Source: an uncultured Collinsella sp.
GTDB lineage: Bacteria; Actinomycetota; Coriobacteriia; Coriobacteriales; Coriobacteriaceae
DNA: 5,299 nt
Assembly: GCA_900556365.1 (NCBI GenBank)
Contig: USOG01000105.1
Span: 1 to 5,299, forward strand
Reading direction: 5' to 3'
The notes beneath the pieces are model-generated. The model was not told the origin of the DNA and did not search any database. It worked only from the letters and a program-made list of their open reading frames with translations. This document shows, piece by piece, positions 1 through 5,299 of the stretch. Numbering within the stretch: the stretch's first letter is position 1; each line of letters starts with the position of its first letter. A program made the position numbers and the translations under genes.

Positions 1-1047
<1,047 letters not shown>

Positions 1048-1100
1048 GGCCCCCGTACGTGGGACAATCGTTTCCGTGAAGTTATGTTTCTGCCGAGCCG

Positions 1101-1105
1101 AGGAG
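1101..1105 (+). promoter_or_regulatory. Ribosome binding site that sets the nth start
   Basis: AGGAG lies 5 nt before the ATG at 1111. The alternative in-frame ATG at 1084 has no comparable purine-rich site and would add nine residues (MFLPSRGVV) that do not belong to the family's N-terminus. The start at 1111 is preferred. Confidence 0.75.
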
Positions 1106-1110
1106 TCGTT

Positions 1111-1776
1111 ATGCCACGCGAGACCAATGCCGCCAAACGCGAACGCGCCATCGAGGTGTGCGAGCGCCTTAACCGTCGCTATGGCCCGGTCGAGTGCTTT
1201 TTGGACCACGAGAATCCCTTTAGGCTGCTCATCGCGGTACTGCTTTCGGCTCAGACGACCGACGCGCAGGTCAACAAGGTGACGCCCCAACTGTTTGCCC
1301 AGTGGCCAACGCCCGAGGCCATGGCCGGGGCAAGTGTGGCCGACGTGGCGGACACCATTAAGTCACTCGGCTTTTATAAGAGTAAAGCCAAGCATGCCGT
1401 GGAGGCCGCGCAGATGATCGTTGCCGACTACGGCGGCGAGGTGCCGGCCGACATGAAGGAGCTTGTAAAGCTGCCGGGCGTGGGGCGCAAGACGGCGAAC
1501 ATCGTGCTCAACGTAGGGTACGGCATCGTGGAAGGCATCGCGGTGGATACGCACGTCAACCGCATCGCGCACCGCCTGATGCTGAGTCCCAAGACGCACG
1601 CCAAAGAGCCGCTCAAGACCGAGCAAGATCTGCTCAAGATCTTGCCGCACGAGTATTGGGAGTCGGTCAATCACCAGTGGATCACCTTTGGCCGCGAGAT
1701 TTGCGATGCCCGTAAGCCCAAGTGCGACGAGTGCCCACTGGCAGACCTTTGCCCCAGCGTGCGCGTGACGGGGTAG
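1111..1776 (+). CDS. nth: Endonuclease III (DNA glycosylase / AP lyase)
   Basis: This 221-residue protein is close to the 211 residues of E. coli Nth. The family excises oxidised pyrimidines from DNA and nicks the abasic site by beta-elimination, in base-excision repair. The helix-hairpin-helix motif LPGVGRKTAN spans residues 121-130 and holds the catalytic lysine, Lys127. The catalytic aspartate is Asp146 in VDTHVNR. The C-terminus carries the 4Fe-4S ligands Cys198, Cys205, Cys208 and Cys214 with the C-x6-C-x2-C-x5-C spacing typical of Nth. The N-terminal LLIAVLLSAQTTDAQVN segment (residues 40-56) is also characteristic. The Lys rather than Ser/Tyr at the active site, and the absence of a C-terminal NUDIX-like extension, argue against MutY. 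It starts 63 bp after the ABC gene with no intervening terminator, so it may be partly co-transcribed, though a shared function is not implied. Confidence 0.97.
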   Translation: MPRETNAAKRERAIEVCERLNRRYGPVECFLDHENPFRLLIAVLLSAQTTDAQVNKVTPQLFAQWPTPEAMAGASVADVADTIKSLGFYKSKAKHAVEAAQMIVADYGGEVPADMKELVKLPGVGRKTANIVLNVGYGIVEGIAVDTHVNRIAHRLMLSPKTHAKEPLKTEQDLLKILPHEYWESVNHQWITFGREICDARKPKCDECPLADLCPSVRVTG

Positions 1777-1779
1777 GGC

Positions 1780-1796
1780 CCGGCACGTTTTGCCGG
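1780..1796 (+). other. Short hairpin just after nth
   Basis: CCGGCA (1780-1785) pairs with TGCCGG (1791-1796) around a 5-nt loop, beginning 4 nt after the nth stop codon. There is no T-run after it, so it is not a classical intrinsic terminator. It may slow 3' decay or act as a weak or factor-dependent stop; it could also be chance in GC-rich DNA. Confidence 0.35.
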
Positions 1797-1816
1797 CGTC
1801 CGAAGGCTTTGGCCAA

Positions 1817-1828
1817 TGTTGCGCAACA
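1817..1828. promoter_or_regulatory. Perfect 12-bp palindrome, possible operator
   Basis: TGTTGCGCAACA is fully self-complementary with no spacer, and directly abuts a second 8-bp palindrome TTGGCCAA (1809-1816). The pair sits about 22 bp upstream of a -10-like box and 66 bp before the zinc-ribbon gene start. That position suits a dimeric regulator near the -35 region. No known regulator's site is recognised, so the role is inferred from symmetry and position only. Confidence 0.35.
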
Positions 1829-1850
1829 CATTTGGGTCGCGAGGGCTCAA

Positions 1851-1856
1851 TATGAT
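1851..1856 (+). promoter_or_regulatory. Candidate -10 box for the zinc-ribbon gene
   Basis: TATGAT matches the TATAAT consensus at five of six positions and lies 38 bp before the chosen start codon. No good -35 hexamer sits 16-18 bp upstream, so the promoter may be activator-dependent or the match may be chance. If it is used, transcription would begin near 1863, which leaves room for the ribosome site at 1879 and makes the earlier ATG at 1865 unlikely. Confidence 0.35.
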
Positions 1857-1878
1857 GACGGCAGATGCCGTTTGTTGT

Positions 1879-1884
1879 AAGGGG
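1879..1884 (+). promoter_or_regulatory. Ribosome binding site of the zinc-ribbon gene
   Basis: AAGGGG lies 10 nt upstream of the ATG at 1895, slightly longer than optimal spacing. It supports a start at 1895 over the in-frame ATG at 1865, which has no clear ribosome site. The protein then begins MFCTKCG, so the zinc ribbon starts at the N-terminus as usual in this type of protein. Confidence 0.6.
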
Positions 1885-1894
1885 ATGCCCGAAT

Positions 1895-2941
1895 ATGTTT
1901 TGCACCAAGTGTGGCTCCGAGATGCCCGACGGAACCGATTTTTGCACGAACTGCGGGGCACGCATAGGCGCTGCCTCTCCGGCGGCCGCGCCTGCTGAGC
2001 CCGCACCGATGCCGGCGGCAGGGATGCCTTCCGTGCAGAAGAAGTCGTATAAGCGCGCGGTGATTGTCGGCATGTGCGTGGTGGGCGTGCTCGTTGCCGG
2101 CGGTGCCGCTCTGGCGCTGACCGGCGTGCTGGGTCCGCTTGGGCAGGGCAATTCATCGCAGATCACGGTGCTGGGGTCTGACGAGGGTTCGGCCGAGCTT
2201 AAGGACCAGGGAAGCGCCAAGGAGAAGCCTGCCGAAGAGCAAGAGGAGCCGGAAGAGACCGAGCAGACGGGCAGCAGCGTAAAGGTCGACCTTAACGACC
2301 AGGCAACCTATGCCGCCGCAAACCTGTTCCTGTCGAACTTTACGGAGGAGCACTTCGATCGGGACTGGTATCGGACGGGCGGCTTCGATTCGACTGACGG
2401 ACTTTCTGATGACGAGAAATACAAGCTGGTTAAGTTTATCTGGTGCCATTTTATTGACAACGCGCCGTATCGAATCGAGAAAGGCGACTATGACAACGGT
2501 AATAGCCAGCGTGTGGCGACTGATGTGATCAATAGGGAACTCAATCGCTTGACGGGCCTGACGCTTTCCGATGCCGATATGACTTATGACAGAACGCCGG
2601 AGGGGCAGGCGATTCCTGATTCGGCCGAAGCGCATGGTGGGTATTTGTATCTGAAACAGGAATATGGCCAGGGAAATTACAACCCACCGTGTGCCATCGT
2701 TACGGGCGCGACTGACCTTGGCGACAACATCTACGAGCTCACCTATGAGGTCTACAGTGCTGGCGGCATGTTACTTCCTTCCGACATCCCCGAGGGCACC
2801 TACGGCCTGCCAAAGAACCAGTTCATCGCCGCAATTCAAGCGGACGCATCCATGGGCCGTACCGAGACTTGCACGGTCCGCGTCGCGCAGGGTGACGGCG
2901 CTCCGATCTTCACACTGCTTAAAATGGGCGTCTACGACTAG
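1895..2941 (+). CDS. Zinc-ribbon, single-pass membrane protein with an exported domain of unknown function
   Basis: This 348-residue protein has four visible parts. Residues 3-20 form a zinc ribbon with two CxxC knuckles (Cys3/Cys6 and Cys17/Cys20). A Pro/Ala-rich linker covers about 26-46. A basic patch (KKSYKR, 49-54) is followed by a hydrophobic helix at about 55-79, which fits a signal-anchor placing the ribbon in the cytoplasm and the rest outside. An acidic, probably disordered stalk rich in Glu and Pro (about 96-125) leads to a folded-looking domain from about 132 to the end. That domain begins with a YAAANLFLSNFTEEHF stretch similar to segments I recall from other zinc-ribbon surface proteins of gut Gram-positives. 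I recognise no enzymatic motif. It appears to be a single-gene unit, with its own possible promoter upstream and a strong terminator 26 bp after the stop. Roles in envelope sensing or adhesion would be guesses. Confidence 0.88.
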   Translation: MFCTKCGSEMPDGTDFCTNCGARIGAASPAAAPAEPAPMPAAGMPSVQKKSYKRAVIVGMCVVGVLVAGGAALALTGVLGPLGQGNSSQITVLGSDEGSAELKDQGSAKEKPAEEQEEPEETEQTGSSVKVDLNDQATYAAANLFLSNFTEEHFDRDWYRTGGFDSTDGLSDDEKYKLVKFIWCHFIDNAPYRIEKGDYDNGNSQRVATDVINRELNRLTGLTLSDADMTYDRTPEGQAIPDSAEAHGGYLYLKQEYGQGNYNPPCAIVTGATDLGDNIYELTYEVYSAGGMLLPSDIPEGTYGLPKNQFIAAIQADASMGRTETCTVRVAQGDGAPIFTLLKMGVYD

Positions 2942-2967
2942 ACTCGGCGTATAGTTCACTCTGATAG

Positions 2968-2998
2968 CGCCAGACGGCTTGCCCGTCTGGCGTTTTTT
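2968..2998 (+). terminator. Strong intrinsic terminator after the zinc-ribbon gene
   Basis: CGCCAGACGG (2968-2977) pairs perfectly with CCGTCTGGCG (2983-2992) around a CTTGC loop, followed at once by six T residues (2993-2998). A 10-bp GC-rich stem with a U-tract is a textbook Rho-independent terminator. It starts 26 bp after the stop codon and separates the zinc-ribbon gene from the ligase gene. Confidence 0.93.
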
Positions 2999-3028
2999 GC
3001 GGGGCTGTGCATGCGCTCGAGCAGGAGT
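2986..3028 (+). repeat. Intergenic repeat, copy 1
   Basis: This segment, from the right arm of the terminator through GGAGT at 3024-3028, matches 4697-4741 in the next intergenic gap. TCTGGCGTTTTT is identical in both copies. Then GCGGGGCTG and the following bases to GGAGT match at 25 of 30 positions, counted by eye. A 2-nt length difference lies in the T-tract region. It is non-coding in both places. Confidence 0.6.
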
Positions 3029-3139
3029 ATATGTCGCCGCCTGCCGCCCCATGCAAAAATGTGTTGCTAATTTAGAAGCCTATTCAAGCGCGCCGAAGTC
3101 GTGGCGTGCTGGCGTAGCATGAGCAAAAAATCAAGCAAT

Positions 3140-3145
3140 GGAGGG
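3140..3145 (+). promoter_or_regulatory. Ribosome binding site that sets a GTG start
   Basis: GGAGGG stands 4 nt before the GTG at 3150. An in-frame ATG at 3138 overlaps this site and has no ribosome site of its own, so the GTG is the better start and the first four residues of the longer reading are probably not made. Confidence 0.75.
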
Positions 3146-3149
3146 TAAC

Positions 3150-4616
3150 GTGGCAACATCGAAGACGCGAGAGCTCGAGGATGACTTTGAGCGCATCGTG
3201 CGCGCGCACGAAGGTGACCTACCTGGTCGTCGCAAAGGCGACGAATACTTGTCTCAAACCCATGCACTCTACCACGGAGATCCTGCGCCCTGGGCTCTGA
3301 CGCCAAAGATATTCGATAAGGATATGACGGCGCTTCTTAAGGAGGCCGCCGAGCGCATGTACGGCATTATGGACAAGGTGACGCGGGCGTTTTGTTCCGA
3401 TGCCTCCGTGCGTGCATGGTTTCGCATGGATCCGGCTTTTGCTGACCTGTGCGCTATGGATGCCGGCTATGATTGCCAGATCCCCCTTGCGCGCGTTGAT
3501 ATCTTTCTTGACGAGGACACCGGTTCGTATACGTTTTGCGAGCTCAATACCGACGGCAGTGCTGGAATGGTAGTAACCGATGAGGTCTGCCAGGCAGTGC
3601 GAATGACGCCTTCCTTTGAGGAGTTTGCATCCGACCACCCCGGCTTTCGGCAGTACGATTTGTGCGGTAGCTGGATAGATGCATTGTTTGAGACCTATGC
3701 AGAGTGGAAGCTGGCCCATCCTCGCCGCACCGAGGATAGTGCACGATCGGACGACGGGGGCCGCGTTGACGAGGGGCTCTATGCACCGCAATCAAAGAAA
3801 TGTCCCGCTTCGGTGGCAATCGTCGACTATTCGGAAAGCATCGACTCGGAAGATGCGGCTCATTTTGTCGACCTTATGAGGCAGCGGGGTGTAGCCGCAC
3901 GCTTTGCGGATGTGCGCGACCTGCGGATTGGCGAAGGCGAGAGCGGTGCTAGGTGCCTGTGCGATGCCGCTGGTCCTATTGATTGCGTCTGGCGGCGCGC
4001 GGTGACCGGCGAACTGTGGGATAAGCCGCGCGACGGACGCTCGGCCTTAATCGAGGCTGCCCAAGAAGGGCTTGCATGCATCGTCGGTGGTTTTAGAACG
4101 TGGCCGTGTGCGACTAAGACCGTATTTGCGTTTTTGTGGTCTCGGGCCGGTCAGTCCTTGTTGAGCCCGGAGGAGCAATCGTTTGTACGGGAACATGTGC
4201 CCTATACCGAGATTATGGACGAAAGCACCCAGTTGTCGAGATTTGCCGAAAAGGACCGATGGATCGTCAAGCCGTGCGGCGGCTACAATGCGGTTGGCGT
4301 TGTCGCTGGTTTGGATGCCACGGAACAGGAATGGTCCCAGGTGCTTGCTCGTGCTGCGGCCGCTGGGGCGATTGTGCAGGAGTATGCTCAGCAGTATCAG
4401 ACTCCCTGCTTGCGCGGAACGCTTGTCGATGGGCCGCATCGAGGAGAGGCACCCAAAGGACTTGTGGATGATCTCGGTTTTGCGCCCGCTTCTAATATGG
4501 AAGGCCTGTACCTGTATCGCGGCCGTTTTGCGGGCGTGTACACACGCGTCGGCTTTGCCAACACCATAGGAGAGTGGACGAGCCGTTTGAACGTTGCGAG
4601 CTTTTTTGAGGAATAG
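3150..4616 (+). CDS. Glutathionylspermidine synthase-like ATP-grasp ligase (synthetase domain only, substrate unknown)
   Basis: This 488-residue protein looks like the C-N ligase domain of glutathionylspermidine synthase and related permuted ATP-grasp proteins, which join a carboxylate to an amine using ATP. The R-x-D motif at Arg115/Asp117, followed by Glu131-x-Asn133 in FCELNTDG, parallels the metal- and substrate-binding R-x-D and E-Y-N-A-D region of E. coli Gsp synthetase as I recall it. A second block, IVKPCGGYNAVGVV with Lys374, resembles the ATP-grasp lysine plus Gly-rich loop. IVQEYAQ (408-414) resembles the strand after it. Residues about 190-217 are a polar, Arg/Asp-rich stretch that looks like a linker or insertion. 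There is no N-terminal CHAP amidase domain as in bifunctional GspS. Glutathione is not expected in this type of organism, so another substrate, such as a peptide or polyamine, is likely. The gene stands alone between two terminators. The family call is fairly sure; the reaction is not. Confidence 0.72.
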   Translation: MATSKTRELEDDFERIVRAHEGDLPGRRKGDEYLSQTHALYHGDPAPWALTPKIFDKDMTALLKEAAERMYGIMDKVTRAFCSDASVRAWFRMDPAFADLCAMDAGYDCQIPLARVDIFLDEDTGSYTFCELNTDGSAGMVVTDEVCQAVRMTPSFEEFASDHPGFRQYDLCGSWIDALFETYAEWKLAHPRRTEDSARSDDGGRVDEGLYAPQSKKCPASVAIVDYSESIDSEDAAHFVDLMRQRGVAARFADVRDLRIGEGESGARCLCDAAGPIDCVWRRAVTGELWDKPRDGRSALIEAAQEGLACIVGGFRTWPCATKTVFAFLWSRAGQSLLSPEEQSFVREHVPYTEIMDESTQLSRFAEKDRWIVKPCGGYNAVGVVAGLDATEQEWSQVLARAAAAGAIVQEYAQQYQTPCLRGTLVDGPHRGEAPKGLVDDLGFAPASNMEGLYLYRGRFAGVYTRVGFANTIGEWTSRLNVASFFEE

Positions 4617-4682
4617 CCGTTTCTTGGGGAGCCTTCCGTGGTTGCGGCGTTCGACGTGATGGGGAGATTTTGGCGAAGCCGG

Positions 4683-4708
4683 CGAGTCCAGTTCTATCTG
4701 GCGTTTTT
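4683..4708 (+). terminator. Weak or degenerate terminator after the ligase gene
   Basis: CG (4683-4684), a 3-nt bulge and CCAG (4688-4691) can pair with CTGG plus CG (4698-4703) across a 6-nt loop, followed by five T residues (4704-4708). The right arm and T-tract are the same as in the strong terminator at 2968-2998, but the left arm no longer matches well. It may be a decayed copy with little activity. Confidence 0.35.
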
Positions 4709-4741
4709 GTTGCGGGGCTGGGCGTACGCTTGAGCTGGAGT
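4697..4741 (+). repeat. Intergenic repeat, copy 2
   Basis: This is the partner of 2986-3028. TCTGGCGTTTTT (4697-4708) is identical, and 4712-4741 matches 2999-3028 at 25 of 30 positions. Both copies start in the descending arm of a terminator-like hairpin and lie in the gap after a + strand gene. Confidence 0.6.
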
Positions 4742-4760
4742 CCTCTCCATGCGCTACCAT
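4730..4760 (+). promoter_or_regulatory. Possible promoter upstream of mfd
   Basis: TTGAGC (4730-4735) and TACCAT (4755-4760) each match the -35 and -10 consensus at four of six bases, with a longish 19-bp spacer. If it is real, transcripts would start near 4767 and run through the hairpin at 4786-4808 before reaching mfd. The match is weak. Confidence 0.25.
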
Positions 4761-4785
4761 GACAGGCAACGAATTTGACGAACGA

Positions 4786-4813
4786 CCCGCCGAGCTTGCC
4801 TCGGCGGGCTTTT
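4786..4813 (+). terminator. Intrinsic terminator directly upstream of mfd
   Basis: CCCGCCGAG (4786-4794) pairs perfectly with CTCGGCGGG (4800-4808) around a CTTGC loop, followed by C and four T residues. The 9-bp GC-rich stem is strong and the T-tract short. It probably ends transcription from the ligase gene 170 bp upstream. It lies only 15 nt before the mfd ribosome site, so it could also sit in the mfd leader. The loop is the same as in the terminator at 2968-2998. Confidence 0.85.
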
Positions 4814-4827
4814 GGCGTTGCAATGCC

Positions 4828-4833
4828 GGAGGA
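4828..4833 (+). promoter_or_regulatory. Ribosome binding site of mfd
   Basis: GGAGGA lies 5 nt before the ATG at 4839. It is a near-perfect Shine-Dalgarno match at good spacing and fixes the start of the last gene, whose frame has no stop inside the window. Confidence 0.8.
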
Positions 4834-4838
4834 ACAGC

Positions 4839-5299
4839 ATGCTCATTCACCGTATAGCCGCGCAGCTCTACACTGCCGAGGCGCTGCAGACCGTCGAGGC
4901 CGGGCTCGATTCTGGCGAGGATGTGACGCTGGCCGTGTCTCAGTCGGGTCGAACGCTTATGGCCGCCGCCCAGTTTGCGCGCCGCCCGCGCCCTACGGTC
5001 TACATCGTGAGTGGCGAGGATGCGGCCGATCGCGCCGCGCGCAGCCTTGCCGCCTACGTGGGCCTGGCGCACGTGTGTCGTTTTCCCGAGCGCAAGGACT
5101 ATCCCTGGCGCGAGCAGGCGCCCGACGACGCTGTGGTGGCCCAGCGCTGCGAGGCGCTCGGGCGCATCGTGCGCGGGGACAACTGCATCATGGTCGCCTC
5201 GGCTCGCGCGCTGCTGCGCTGCGTGCCGCCGGTCGAGAGCCACTACTGGGAGTCCACGACCTTTGCGGTGGGCGAGGAGATTCCCTTTGACGAGGTGCC
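4839..5299 (+). CDS. mfd: Transcription-repair coupling factor Mfd (N-terminal part, 3' truncated)
   Basis: The frame is open from 4839 to the right edge and gives 153 residues of a protein normally about 1,100-1,200 long. The family recognises RNA polymerase stalled at DNA damage, removes it by ATP-driven translocation and recruits UvrA, linking transcription to nucleotide-excision repair. The visible part fits the UvrB-like N-terminal module. VTLAVSQSGRTLMAAA (29-44) sits where the degenerate, non-functional Walker A lies in Mfd. TVYIVSGEDAADRAARSLAAY (53-73) is the following strand and helix. FPERKDYPW (82-90) matches the family's FP-x-x-D-x-P pattern. RCEALGRI and CIMVASARALLRCVPP (103-110 and 116-131) match the R-x-x-x-L and V-x-S-x-x-A-L-L-x-x-x-P-P region. 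UvrB is less likely because it has an intact Walker A. The helicase domains lie beyond the window. Confidence 0.88.
   Translation, partial: MLIHRIAAQLYTAEALQTVEAGLDSGEDVTLAVSQSGRTLMAAAQFARRPRPTVYIVSGEDAADRAARSLAAYVGLAHVCRFPERKDYPWREQAPDDAVVAQRCEALGRIVRGDNCIMVASARALLRCVPPVESHYWESTTFAVGEEIPFDEV

Noticed and set aside
1051..1063. Possible hairpin around CGTACG after the ABC gene
   Set aside because: Only a three-pair outer stem is possible and no T-run follows, so it is not a credible terminator.
1061..1088. GGGACA and TATGTT with a 16-bp spacer as an nth promoter
   Set aside because: Only four of six matches in each box, which is common by chance. It is not strong enough to annotate, although no other promoter for nth is visible.
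1363..2220. 285-codon open frame on the - strand
   Set aside because: It covers the antisense of nth, the gap and the zinc-ribbon N-terminus, both of which are clearly coding on the + strand. It shows no family motif.
3064..3120. TTGCTA/TATTCA (3064-3086) and TAGCAT (3115-3120) as a promoter for the ligase gene
   Set aside because: The first pair has only an 11-bp spacer, and the second box has no -35 partner at 16-18 bp. A promoter must exist in this gap after the strong terminator, but I cannot place it.
4047..5243. 398-codon open frame on the - strand
   Set aside because: It lies antisense to the end of the ligase gene, the intergenic gap with two hairpins, and the start of mfd. Its translation is Arg/His/Ala-rich with no recognisable motif, as expected from a shadow frame in GC-rich DNA.
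4775..5290. 171-codon + strand frame overlapping the mfd start
   Set aside because: It begins in the terminator hairpin region without a usable ribosome site, and is Arg-rich. The competing frame from 4839 has a near-perfect Shine-Dalgarno and Mfd-like motifs.

Overview
This is a high-GC window with four or five closely spaced genes, all on the + strand. The gene content and style suggest a Coriobacteriia-type actinobacterium such as Collinsella or a relative. The clues are an N-terminal zinc-ribbon membrane protein, GTG/ATG starts with strong GGAGG ribosome sites, and GC-rich intrinsic terminators with CTTGC loops. The taxonomic call is an inference from style and not from a marker gene.

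Layout. Positions 1-1047 hold the C-terminal part of an ABC exporter: the last two membrane helices plus a complete ATPase domain, with the 5' end outside the window. Positions 1111-1776 encode endonuclease III (Nth), a base-excision repair glycosylase/lyase with all key residues and its 4Fe-4S cluster cysteines. No terminator is visible between these two, so read-through is possible. After a 118-bp gap with a palindrome and a -10-like box, 1895-2941 encodes a membrane-anchored zinc-ribbon protein with an exported domain of unknown function, closed by a strong intrinsic terminator. Positions 3150-4616 encode a protein resembling the synthetase domain of glutathionylspermidine synthase (an ATP-grasp C-N ligase), without the amidase domain; its substrate is unknown. 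After a second gap with a degenerate terminator, a repeat shared with the previous gap and a perfect 9-bp-stem terminator, the window ends inside the start of a gene (4839 onward, open at the right edge) that looks like mfd, the transcription-repair coupling factor.

The genes do not form one pathway. Nth and Mfd are both DNA-repair proteins, but two terminators and two unrelated genes lie between them. The least understood parts are the GspS-like ligase, the exported domain of the zinc-ribbon protein, and the two related intergenic segments. I see no mobile elements, CRISPR arrays, RNA genes or phage genes, and no convincing new multi-gene system.
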